A DNA stretch of 10,320 bases. It comes from Zarea fungicola. Its lineage: Eukaryota; Ascomycota; Sordariomycetes; Hypocreales; Cordycipitaceae. Under the pieces are notes generated by a model. The model saw only the letters and a program-made list of their open reading frames with translations, was not told the origin of the DNA and ran no database searches. The position numbers and the translations under genes are program-made. How positions within the stretch are numbered: position 1 is the stretch's first letter; the number at the start of each line of letters is the position of its first letter. Location: the NCBI GenBank assembly GCA_900169235.1, contig FWCC01000612.1, forward strand, positions 1 through 10,320, read 5' to 3'. This document shows, piece by piece, positions 1-8,124 of the stretch.

Positions 1-445
1 AGGTTGATGCCAGAAATAGTTGCGCAGACGGGGTAACAAGAGCAAGGAATTACAGTACCAAGCGGTTTTCATGCCAAAATCCTAACCTTTCTGATGGCGA
101 AGAAGCTGGGCGATTGGCTATGATTAAGCATTCATTTCGTTTTCCTCTCTCAATGATGGCTCACCAATTAGACGACATTAGGGTCGGACACATTAACGCC
201 GGTGACGACGGGGGCGCCAAAACCAAGCGGTGCCATGCACTTATGAAAGACTTGGTATTTGAAAGAAAACAGTATGCTTGCGATCGAACAGCGTGGCTAA
301 CAATTTGAGCCTTTGTTTGACTTTGGGTGTGCCCAATGTCGATGCCGGCACTAGCGAAACTGGACCAATGCATTCTGCGACCGCCCAGCCTGCGCTTGCT
401 GCAATAGCGTTCTACGTGCGGTTGAGTTGCTTGCTGAAAGGGCCC

Positions 446-469
446 TGTATACGAAATAATTAGTATACA
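446..469. repeat. short inverted repeat (7-bp arms, 10-bp spacer)
   Basis: TGTATAC at 446-452 is followed after ten AT-rich bases by its exact reverse complement GTATACA at 463-469. It could be a dimeric protein site or chance. No gene lies nearby to give it a role. Confidence 0.35.
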
Positions 470-918
470 CAGACAGATGGTCTGGCAACATCTGGTTCGA
501 TCCTCGCATTGTATGGTTGGTGCTTGGCGACGTGGCCGGTATGAACAACCGAAAATAGCTCTGTGTTGAGCAACTGGCGCCGTCTCAACCCGTATTTATT
601 GGCAATGGGCTGTTTAGTCCTGCATGTACAAACTATCCATGTTGTCCCTCAATCGACTTGCCAAGCCATATGGTAGAGGTATTCTAGATATTGTTCCGCT
701 GAGGTCGGTGAAGTGTGCCTGGAATCACAACTAGATACCAGGAAAAAAACGTCTCTAGAGGAATTCAATCGTCAGGAGCGATTTTTCATGCGCTATTGTC
801 AAAATTTGGATGGGAGCTTCGTTTAATGGCCGTGCAGTCAACGACGTCTTTAGTGTTGATGCGGTCCAACCTGCATTCGCGATGCCAACAATTTCTTCTT
901 AGCCTCATCTTTGATTAA

Positions 919-1149
919 CGACATAAGCGTGGAGACAACATCTATCCTAATGTTGGAATAGTCGTGGTGTCCTGCTCTGCGCTGCAAACGTTTGAGTCCG
1001 GTGCGCTGTTTTGCGCGGCAGAATGGGATGAGGAAGCCATGGCTAAAGAAGCCCTATAATCAACGGATGATGTCAACAAAGGGAAATCAGTGGCAGAGTA
1101 TCGACAGACTCTTGAAGATGTTGAGTCGTGGAGGTCGGTTAGACAGGAG
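919..1149 (+). pseudogene. possible decayed coding segment, unrecognised
   Basis: One plus-strand frame is open from 919 to 1056, hits TAA at 1057-1059, then stays open to TAG at 1150-1152. The conceptual product is acidic and helix-like after the stop, with pieces such as GALFCAAEWDEEAMAKEAL before it and SVAEYRQTLEDVESW after it. This is more protein-like than the neighbouring frames. No flanking exons, start codon or family could be assigned. It may be a gene remnant with one nonsense mutation, or simply chance. Confidence 0.2.
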
Positions 1150-1430
1150 TAGAAAACACCGGGTTGTACCCTCGTGACACAGTATATACAGAATAATACA
1201 AGCGGTTTCGCGACGTACCTGCCACATGAAGGGAGTATAACTTTCAATTGCAAGCAACCCCGTACTTTTTGTTGCGCAGATGTGCATCACTGTAAACCAA
1301 TGATTATTCTGCTATATTCCTTGATGACTAGACTAAATGGTAGTCATTGTTTGTAACTCGTGGCCGCCTGGAGACTAGTACGCTTAGATGAACTCAGACC
1401 GCAGATGTACCTTGTGGCAGACCCCGGCCG

Positions 1431-1435
1431 ATTGG
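1431..1435 (-). promoter_or_regulatory. CCAAT box (inverted) upstream of the amidase
   Basis: ATTGG on the plus strand (CCAAT on the minus) lies about 395 bp before the amidase start codon, beside a GC-rich CCCCGG element. CCAAT boxes in either orientation are bound by the Hap complex in filamentous fungi. With a five-base motif, the function here is inference. Confidence 0.3.
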
Positions 1436-1663
1436 GGCAGGGTGTGGAAGAAAGATTGAGTCTTTCCTAAATTCCCCACTCTCGTTTCCCCTCGCATGTG
1501 GAATTTACGCGCCACCAAGACCAGCTGAAATGCAGCTCAAGCGTTCCACCTCCTGATAGGTGAAGGTGCTTGCCAGGTCCTGCTGACCCAAATCAAAATT
1601 GTGTCTTAAACGTTACACACTCCCCCATCACCAGTTTCCGAACAAGGCACCATCTTTCGCGGT

Positions 1664-1713
1664 TTTGGCTTTCTGTCTTCCTTTCCACATCATCATCTAT
1701 ACCTTATCATTCC
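1664..1713 (+). promoter_or_regulatory. CT-rich tract, likely core promoter of the amidase
   Basis: A roughly 50-base stretch is strongly enriched in C and T and ends with a TATA-like CTATACC. It lies 115 to 165 bp before the start codon at 1829. Pyrimidine tracts at this distance often mark transcription start regions in filamentous fungi. No other element decides the exact start. Confidence 0.4.
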
Positions 1714-1828
1714 AATTTCTGGCACGACTGATTTGAATCTGTCCAAGAGCCTCGGAGATCCTTGGTAATTTACATACGAACTGAGTACACCGAGTTGGCT
1801 TCCTCAACATCCCGCCAAACCGAAGCAG

Positions 1829-3947
1829 ATGGAACTGTCGTGGCGGTCATTCTGTCTTTGGTTTCTGGGCACGCCCCCTCCGGCCAGGGCTTCGTTGGCT
1901 TCATTTGACGTGCTCACCGCAACAGTTTCTCAGCTCGAGAAGCTGCTGAATAATGGCACGCTGACTAGCAAGTTTGTGGTAACGGAATATCTGAAGCAAA
2001 TCCAGCAAAACAATGGATACCTGCACGCCATCATTGCCACCGCCCCGAAGGAATTATTGCTTCAGAGAGCGAAATTTCTCGATAAGGAGAGGGCTGCCGG
2101 CCGTGTATTGAGTCCTTTGCATGGTATCCCGCTCCTCGTCAAGGTCCGAACCCCAAGTCCTGCTACACCGCCAATTGCTTATCTATGCTAGGACAACATT
2201 GCCACCCATCCCGACCTTGGAATGGACACCACGGCGGGGACACTTGCTTTGGTCGGGTCGCGAGTTCGAGAGAGCTCACCTTGCGTGACGCAGGTTTGGA
2301 AATCGCTCTCTTAGCCTGCTTTGTACAAGCTGACAGGTTCAGTTGCTTGCTGCCGGCGCTATCATCCTTGCAAAGGCAAACCTAAGTGTGAGACTGATAT
2401 TGATCATGAGATACGGCTGCTTGCTCCCGGCTAACAATAAAAATAGGAATTAAGTAATTTCAGGTGAACGCTACCTGGGTTTCCAAGGGTAATTCAGGTG
2501 ACTGAAGAGTTTGTAGAGGCATGCACATGCCCACCGGTTGGTCAGCCATTGGTGGGCTTACACAATCCCCCTACGTTATCGGGGGGAAACGTTGGGATGA
2601 CGGCTTCGGAGGCCACAGTGTAAGATGCGGCTGATTTATTATCAGGACCTCTGTCGGAAGAGGTCACTGCTAACCCTTTCGCTAGGCTGTGGGTGGTTCA
2701 TCGTCAGGATCATGCGCTGGGGTCGCTGCGGGCTTCGCCCCAGCAGCTCTAGGGACTGACACCAACGGATCCATTTTGATGCCGGCAACTCGTCATGATG
2801 TATATGCAATGAAACCAACGCTTGGGCTCATTTCTCAAGATGGTATCTGCCCTATATCGCTTGACTTCGACTCGGTTGGCCCGATTGCGCGTTCGGCCAG
2901 GGATATTGCGCTCCTAATGGATAGTATCATCGACCGACGCAGGGCCAGCAATGTTCTCAATGAGACGTATACATCCAAATTGACCGGATCTTTTGACGGA
3001 ATACGAATGGGAGTGTTAGATCCCAAAGGCTGGTACATGCCTACTGTTGCAGTATCCCCAAACAAGGAGGTAGATGACCAGCGGGTACGTACCCTCGCGC
3101 CATGGCAGCGCTTATTTTCAAAATATCTATGGCTGAATTTTGTGATCAGGATGCGGATATTAAAGCAGCATACGACAAACTTAAGTCGCTTGGAGTTGTT
3201 GTAAGGGAGGTTAATATTGCCTCCTTGGATGAGCTCACTGTGAACGGAATGAGCCAGATTCAGAGAGTTATGGGTGAGCTAGCCATCTACCATAGTGCTC
3301 ATAAACTAGACAGCTCGCTCACTTTTCCTTCTATGCTCTTCAGATTCACAGTTCAGGAAGACATTTGACCTGTATCTGTCAAAGCTCGATGGCTGCAAGG
3401 TACATAGCTTGGACCAGCTCATGCAGTTCATGCGCGATAATGCAGAGCTAGAGATGCCACCAGGTATAACTTCACTGAATACCTTTTTTGTAATTCTAGG
3501 CTTATATTGACGTTTCTAGAATCCCCGAACATGACGCGCCTCGAAACAGCAGCGGTATACAACATCACCGAAGAAGAGTATTTGAACGCTCTCGCCGACA
3601 TGAGAGATTTCGGCCGACGTCGGGCCATCGACAAGAGTCTGAGGGACTACAATGTCGATGTTATTCTAGGACCCGGAGATAGCAGGATGAATGAGCTTTA
3701 CGCCGCGGCGGGTTACCCAATGGCGGTAATGCCTCTCTCTTATGCAAAATTCAACGGCAGACCGCTGGGAGTCTGTGCAGTTGCTTCCGCTAATCAAGAA
3801 GGCCTTCTTATCCAACTAATGAGCGCCTGGGAGGTTCATTTCAATACCGAGAGGCAGCTACCAACATGGGTGGGCGGTGACCCAGGCTCAGCCTCAAAGA
3901 GCGCGCACACCTCAATGAACCTGGCTTCCACGCGTTCCCTAGGCTGA
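1829..3947 (+). CDS. amidase-signature family hydrolase, 9 exons, 550 aa
   Basis: Amidase of the Ser-cisSer-Lys class, which hydrolyses an amide C-N bond; the substrate cannot be told. Exons are 1829-2143, 2192-2293, 2343-2387, 2447-2463, 2517-2619, 2686-3084, 3150-3273, 3344-3463 and 3520-3947. They sum to 1653 nt with no internal stop. The proposed catalytic Lys is K105 (HGIPLLVK), the last codon of exon 1, followed by DN. GGSSSGS at 197-203 supplies the cis-Ser S199, and GTDTNGS at 217-223 supplies the nucleophile S223, the 24-residue spacing of the family. LLAAGAIILAKANLS, ELSNFR and MPTGWSAIGG are also family blocks. The C-terminal part (VDVILGP at about 457, AAAGYP, FNGRPLG, MSAWE) is complete. 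The signature has ILMP where many members have IRxP, a change also seen in fungal relatives. The first 21 residues could be a weak signal peptide. Branch sites GCTAAC lie at 2430-2435 and 2669-2674. The ATG at 1829 has a purine at -3. Length is typical for fungal amidases. Confidence 0.88.
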
Positions 3948-4407
3948 CGATTCTCACTCGTTGATTGCAAGTGTAAATGTACCGCACGGAATAAAAAGTT
4001 GTTGAGTCGGATTGTAACCGTGCTGTATTCTGTTGAAAGGGGACGAAGATAACGACAGCCGCCACTGTCGCATGGAGGGCGTAGTGGTGCCTAGTGTGCT
4101 TGAGGTTAACCGGCAACGAGGGCCAAACAAGGACTACCAAATCGCAGAGTTGGTCGACAACAGAGTGAGCCGGGGATAAACACTAGGTACTCGAGCTGCT
4201 GTGAAAATGAAACGAGACCACAGGTATGCTCGATGACATCAATACTGTGCCAGCCGAAATTAATGTTTGTGTTGCTGCTCTGGGCACCGGCCAGGTGATA
4301 CACAATGCCCACTGTTGTGCCAATGTACGTAATGTCGGGAATGCATGATTACATGCCAACAGCCAGGGAAGGAGATGTGTGAAGCTAGGAAGGGCCATCC
4401 GAATGTG
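3948..4407. other. convergent intergenic spacer
   Basis: This is the shared 3' region of the plus-strand amidase and the minus-strand CD38-like gene. Apart from the AATAAA at 3990 I see no clear element. A minus-strand frame from about 4340 down to 4106 is open and fairly protein-like (it contains GIVYHLAGAQSSNTNINFGW). I could not connect it by splicing to the upstream gene or assign it to a family, so it is not called as an exon. Confidence 0.5.
3990..3995 (+). terminator. polyadenylation signal AATAAA of the amidase gene
   Basis: A perfect AATAAA lies 43 bases after the amidase stop codon, in AT-rich DNA, the expected place for a 3'-end processing signal. It also supports the plus-strand stop at 3945-3947 as the true gene end. 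Confidence 0.55.
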
Positions 4408-5233
4408 CTATGTGCTGCTAATGCCGCCATATTCTGTTCGTATTGTCTTAAACGGATTTTCGTTTACTTCAGGTCGGCACGTATAGTTGAAAGAGTCATG
4501 CGGGCCGTGTCTGGTAGATTCTGGTGTGTTATCAGCCAAGCGATGATTTGCAAAATTGGTAGACTACGTACAGCCACCCCCCAGTAAATTGAAACCCCAG
4601 TCTTGTACAGATAAAGCTTTCCATAATGTTAGTTCGTTCTCGCCTGAGATCTTTTGGATGATACTCGGATATCTTTGAGCCCCAAGAATGGTGTGGCCAA
4701 GGCCTTATCGTCGTCACCTTTGGGTTTGGGAACCTCGAGATCCAGTCACCGACCCTGTCAACAGGCCAGTATTGGTAGATATGCTCTCCGGCTCCGTCGA
4801 TCTCTGGGTGAGCCAACAAGATTTTAAAATTTTCGTGATCACAGCAAGCGGTGAGCCATGGCTCTTCGATGTTTTGGTAATACGACTCGTGGTACGGGTT
4901 GAATCGCTGGGGTGGGTGCCGTGTTAACACAACCACCTCGTGGCCCTTGCTGACATAGAGGGCAAAGAGAATTGAAGCAGCGTGCACATATAGTAGCCAT
5001 TGTTCAACTGTTTTTATGTTGTAGCGGCAGTTTGAGTTGGACTTGTCCATCAGCGGGCCCATTGCCTGGGTCAGCGTCTTTCGACCATGTTTGCGAGCCC
5101 AGCTTTCTGCTTGATCGAATTCAATGCTGCTCCATAAGACCATTTTATGTGGTTCGCAATAACTTGTGAATTGTGCCCAAATTTGAGCAGCCTCGTAGAG
5201 GGTGATGGAACCAAGCCATTTGTCAACACCCAT
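4408..5233 (-). CDS. fungal protein with ADP-ribosyl cyclase/CD38-like motifs
   Basis: Exon 1 is 5233-4572, starting at an ATG with no competing upstream start. It gives 220 residues and part of the next codon. A canonical 61-nt intron (4571-4511; GTACGT donor, GCTGAT branch motif) leads to exon 2, 4510-4408, for 254 residues. The nearer acceptor at 4521 would end the protein eight residues into exon 2. Without splicing, the frame stops at 4532 with 233 residues. Seen: LWSSI at 33-37; KTLTQAMGPLMD at 52-63; ASILFALYVSKGHEVVVL at 86-103; SYYQNIEEPWL at 117-127. Known: CD38 and Aplysia cyclase carry LWS, TLEDTL 21 residues after that Trp, a Ser-x-x-Phe-Ala segment, and a catalytic Glu before a conserved Leu. 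Inferred: same fold, with W34 and E123 kept, but Thr at the TLED glutamate and no Trp four residues before S87. The NAD activity is therefore doubtful. No signal peptide is evident. Confidence 0.6.
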
Positions 5234-5357
5234 TGCTTAGTAGAAGCATCAGCACTCTGCCCTTGTAAGCTGACCGTACTCAAGATGTTGAAGTATCTTC
5301 GAATTTGTTGAAAGACGTTTGTATACTACCGCGACGCCTGGTCTTAGACCATAAACC

Positions 5358-5365
5358 TGATGTCA
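5358..5365 (-). promoter_or_regulatory. CRE-like site TGATGTCA
   Basis: One mismatch from the bZIP palindrome TGACGTCA, about 125 bp upstream of the CD38-like start codon. Position and similarity make it a candidate bZIP site, with no proof of use. Confidence 0.2.
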
Positions 5366-5407
5366 TCCTCGAGGTGTTCGGTGGCCGCAACGGGCAAGGC
5401 TGATGGT

Positions 5408-5413
5408 CACGTG
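5408..5413 (-). promoter_or_regulatory. E-box CACGTG upstream of the CD38-like gene
   Basis: A perfect CACGTG palindrome (in TCACGTGG) lies about 175 bp before the start codon at 5233. This core is bound by bHLH and some bZIP regulators in fungi. Six bases can occur by chance, so the role is inferred from position only. Confidence 0.3.
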
Positions 5414-5717
5414 GTAGTACGAGAGGCATCGAGGTGGATGAAAGCAGTTAAGACAGGTGGAGTGCAGGAATGAAAGTGGCGCCTTCTGATCGATCAGTAA
5501 GGACGACAACTACTAACTAACAATTAGTATCTCGTGTAAACTGTTCACTTCTAGCCAAGTCGGGACGGAAAGTCTGTCGAGGAAGGTGCGCCACCAGCAG
5601 CCTCCTACAACTGCCGAATAATCAGCAAAGCGAAATATTAACAAAACGTAAATAAATAACTAGGACAGGGGATTGCAATCAAAGCAGTTTGACGAAAGCT
5701 GAGGCATACCAGAGGAC

Positions 5718-6701
5718 CTAACCATTCATCTCGCCTCTGCGTAGTCTACCAAGTACATTGTCAAATGGGTCCAATTTGCCGAACAAGCCTACCGCAAAGA
5801 ACAACCGCTCGGCGGCAGTAGGTTGCTCCATGGTGTGGAATGCAATCGAAGCATTAGATGGAGTCTGAAACCAGTTCGCTAACCGCTGTATGCATGGCAT
5901 TAAGCTGTCCAACTTGAATTGGTCCAGCAGCCCCTCCGATTCCAACAGCGCCATTGTCAGGGAATAGTAAATGAAAAGCGACGACAACGGTTGTTCGCGA
6001 TGCTCTGCTGCTTGTTTCAGCCTCCGATCGACAATGAGTGGCCGGCCGTGTATTTCTTTCTTGCCGTCAATGTCGACACCGTGGATGAGGTAATTCAGAC
6101 CGCGCACTAACCGCCGCCGGAGATCGCTGCATTTCTGAAAAAGGGTGCCAGGGCAACAAGCTTTGCAGTTGCAGGCAAATTGCAGAATTCTACGGCGATC
6201 GAGAGCGGTCCTGGCCTCGAAATCCGTCTCATAACAGAAGAGAATCTCCTCCCCGGCGTCGATGGGCCGTGTGGCGAAGCTGGCAATGGTGTCGTTCTCT
6301 ATAGTGTCTGGAATTTTGCAGTTTGGCAGGCACGAGTGGTTGAAACGCGAGTGAAGAACGTAGAAACCACGTGCGGGAGACGTATTGGAGCCGATGTTGA
6401 ACGAGTTCTCTGCAAATGCAGGTTCGACAGTGATCGGGTGAAGAAGCTCTGCACCTGGAAAGACGAAAATGCCGAGTACGTGCTTTTCGGCAGCGGTCAG
6501 CGCTTGGATTGCGCTCGTAAAGTCTGCAAAGGTGAACTGTGAAGGGTTCTTTCGGATGACGAAAAGTGGTCGCTCAGCGAGTATCATAGACCCTTCTTCG
6601 ATATTGCGCGTTGCGAATGCACCCCAGCCTTTACCCGGCGATGGCTTGAGCTCAATGGGAGCATCCTTGGGTATCTTAATGCCCTGGTACGCTGATAACA
6701 T
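5718..6701 (-). CDS. SET-domain protein, SMYD-like without a MYND finger, 327 aa
   Basis: Likely protein lysine methyltransferase using S-adenosylmethionine; target unknown. A single uninterrupted frame carries the whole split SET domain. GKGWGAFA at 23-30 is the N-terminal SET strand and SAM-loop start. RFNHSCLPNC at 119-128 is the NHSC motif that forms the SAM-binding pseudoknot. GEEILFCY at 150-157 brings the catalytic-type Tyr157. CNCKAC at 177-182 is the post-SET zinc cluster, completed by Cys124 in family structures. The insertion at about 55-110 is the variable SET-I part. Residues 185-327 are a helical tail with no named domain. There is no MYND zinc finger, as in many short fungal members. 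The ATG at 6701 has a poor context (C at -3), and AG just after it (TACCAG, codons 5-6) could be a splice acceptor, so a short N-terminal exon cannot be excluded. It runs in tandem with the CD38-like gene, 484 bp apart. Confidence 0.85.
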   Translation of the reverse strand: MLSAYQGIKIPKDAPIELKPSPGKGWGAFATRNIEEGSMILAERPLFVIRKNPSQFTFADFTSAIQALTAAEKHVLGIFVFPGAELLHPITVEPAFAENSFNIGSNTSPARGFYVLHSRFNHSCLPNCKIPDTIENDTIASFATRPIDAGEEILFCYETDFEARTALDRRRILQFACNCKACCPGTLFQKCSDLRRRLVRGLNYLIHGVDIDGKKEIHGRPLIVDRRLKQAAEHREQPLSSLFIYYSLTMALLESEGLLDQFKLDSLMPCIQRLANWFQTPSNASIAFHTMEQPTAAERLFFAVGLFGKLDPFDNVLGRLRRGEMNG

Positions 6702-7394
6702 GAGCCAAGTAGCCTACTAAGCCTTCAAGCGTCAGGGAACCCTTACGGTGTTTGGGAGTCATCGTGTATTTGGCACCTGGAACTGCTGCTGTACAAGGTT
6801 TGCAAGTGGTTTGAAATTTGATGGATGAAAGAAGCTACGCCAATGCTTTAGAGATCGCAGTGTTGGGCATGAATTACTTACCCAACGCCACAGAAATGTT
6901 AGCCTGCCGTCAAGCATCCTTTGGTGCCATGCGAAAACGGCCCTGCCCCGCTCTCGTCACCAGCGAACATCTTGTACTGGATGATTGTATAGAGTATGAT
7001 GGCATTTTCTGTGATGTGTGTGTTTATGCTTCGCTTGTTGGGTGACTTAACTTTCTGGCGAGATGTTGTGTACCAAAACCTCACTGACAACAGTTATGCC
7101 CCGGAAGTGGACTAGTCTCGGGCAAGCTGTCGATACGCCACCAACAGTCAAGAAATGGCATCAGGATATCACAGCCATTTTATTAACCCCGCCTCGCAAC
7201 TTTCATAGGCGGACTTTGTGATGAGTGTCATGCCTGCGCCATGTGGAAATTGATGCATACACTTCGCGAACTGGGGAATGTCGATGTGTATCTCTTACGT
7301 ATTCTGGCGTCCATAGAGCTCACACAGTCTGGGAGCGGCTTGATCTAAGGCACGGGCTCAGAGTACTACACTCTGGTAGCTGTTCGATCTAATT

Positions 7395-7727
7395 TTGTGG
7401 ACGGGGGTTGGCGCGCGCTGTGGGATCCCCTGTAATTGGAATACACATAAGACCTTGTCACCCACCGGCTCCACGACCGTCCTCCGTACATTCAGGTCCC
7501 TAAAGGAATTGTCAACAGGATTAGTTCCTTGGGTCATGGATCCAGCATACTCCCTCCCCACTCTTGTCAAGAGCCTTGGTTGCGTGCTTTTGTTAGCTGG
7601 TGAGGGCCAACGGAGCGGGTCTGCTAGCCTTCGGTCGCCAATGTATTTAAACACCACGCCACCTGAAGTTCAACTGCACATTGCACGAAGCTGCGAATGG
7701 CGGCTGAAGGCGAAAACCTTTCAGTAA
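7395..7727 (+). CDS. unrecognised open frame, doubtful gene
   Basis: One plus-strand frame is open for about 110 codons, starting from a TTG. The first ATG in frame is at 7536 (Met-Asp-Pro), leaving about 63 codons. The last part, NTTPPEVQLHIA, has a faint resemblance to the start of an F-box, but it stops soon after inside the first unit of the downstream repeat array. The opposite strand is open over nearly the same interval, so openness alone is weak evidence. No domain is recognisable. It is more likely non-coding or a decayed fragment than a working gene. Confidence 0.15.
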   Translation: MWTGVGARCGIPCNWNTHKTLSPTGSTTVLRTFRSLKELSTGLVPWVMDPAYSLPTLVKSLGCVLLLAGEGQRSGSASLRSPMYLNTTPPEVQLHIARSCEWRLKAKTFQ

Positions 7728-7848
7728 GCTGCCTATAGCGGCCGAGGTGAACCCTTCCACCACGCCGCAACACCAGCTGGGCTGCTTATGGCGGCTAAAG
7801 GTGAACCAACACCTCTCACTGAGCTGCATTTGGCGGCTGAGTGTGAAC
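7690..7848 (+). repeat. four-copy irregular direct repeat, ~26-bp core
   Basis: Four copies of a core that begins GCTGC, centres on ATGGCGGCT and ends GGTGAAC start at 7690, 7728, 7781 and 7823. Spacing is 38, 53 and 42 bp, so it is not a simple tandem repeat. Copies 3 and 4 are closest to the consensus. Copy 2 has TAG for TGG and lacks a base; copy 1 ends GGCGAAA. In one frame each core reads Cys-x-Trp-Arg-Leu-Lys, but the copies lie in different reading frames, so the conservation is of DNA rather than protein. Its nature is unknown. Confidence 0.6.
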
Positions 7849-7916
7849 AATACTGGGTATGATGGGTATGTTTTAGACCCCTGTGAGGTACAGTAAAGAA
7901 CATGATTGAGATGCAA

Positions 7917-7922
7917 AATAAA
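7917..7922 (+). terminator. possible polyadenylation signal after the repeat array
   Basis: AATAAA lies about 70 bases beyond the last repeat copy. If the array is transcribed on the plus strand this could end the transcript. Alone it is weak evidence, because AATAAA is common in AT-rich spacer DNA. Confidence 0.2.
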
Positions 7923-8085
7923 GGTAAACCCAATACAGTTGTAGCGGGCGAAATCTGCTCACTTTGAGACGCATCTGGTCAAGAGCCTTTTAGTAAGTTC
8001 AGGATCAGAAGGCAGGCCGACAAGGAGGTTAATCTGCTACCGCTTGCGTTCAGCACTGAGTTTGGGAAGGAACCGCATGGATATT

Positions 8086-8124
8086 TAACTTTATTTACAC
8101 ATAACTTTATTTTACACATAACTT
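8086..8124 (+). repeat. AT-rich tandem repeat, unit 16-17 bp
   Basis: TAACTTTATTTACACA (8086-8101) is followed directly by the same unit with one extra T (8102-8118), then by the first bases of a third copy (TAACTTT). It lies about 130 bp before the start codon of the UDG-like gene. Replication slippage explains it well, and it might vary in length between strains. Confidence 0.75.

Larger units (their letters stand above)
1..1828. other. gene-poor stretch upstream of the amidase gene
   Basis: I find no supportable gene in these 1.8 kb. Reading frames are short, lie on both strands and resemble no family I know. Three things stand out. There is a 7-bp dyad at 446-469. A coding-like segment with one internal stop lies at 919-1149. 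The last roughly 170 bases before 1829 become pyrimidine-rich on the plus strand, as is usual just upstream of fungal genes. The rest looks like ordinary intergenic DNA or long-decayed sequence. Confidence 0.6.
5234..5717. other. spacer between two minus-strand genes
   Basis: There is no gene here. It holds the promoter of the CD38-like gene (right to left from 5234) and the 3' end of the SET gene. Candidate sites are an E-box at 5408-5413 and a CRE-like TGATGTCA at 5358-5365. The stretch from about 5635 to 5665 is AT-rich and may take part in 3'-end formation of the SET transcript, though no exact AATAAA is present on the minus strand. Confidence 0.5.

Noticed and set aside
494..503. GGTTCGATCC, matching a tRNA B-box
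   Set aside because: The flanking bases do not form a T-arm stem and no acceptor or anticodon arm can be drawn around it, so it is not a tRNA gene.
2489..2516. A 28-nt intron-like segment (GTAATT...TAG) in the amidase, implying an exon at 2464-2488
   Set aside because: It is too short to splice. Using 2447-2463 as exon with intron 2464-2516 gives a normal intron and the conserved ELSNFRG sequence.
1829..3947. Reading the amidase as a frameshifted pseudogene
   Set aside because: Every apparent break coincides with a plausible GT...AG intron, and the spliced frame is uninterrupted to the stop with all catalytic residues.
5488..5497. 10-bp palindrome TGATCGATCA
   Set aside because: It is a single short palindrome with no second copy or flanking structure, and is expected by chance at this length scale.
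6180..6542. A 120-codon plus-strand frame
   Set aside because: It lies wholly antisense to the SET domain, whose motifs are clear on the minus strand.
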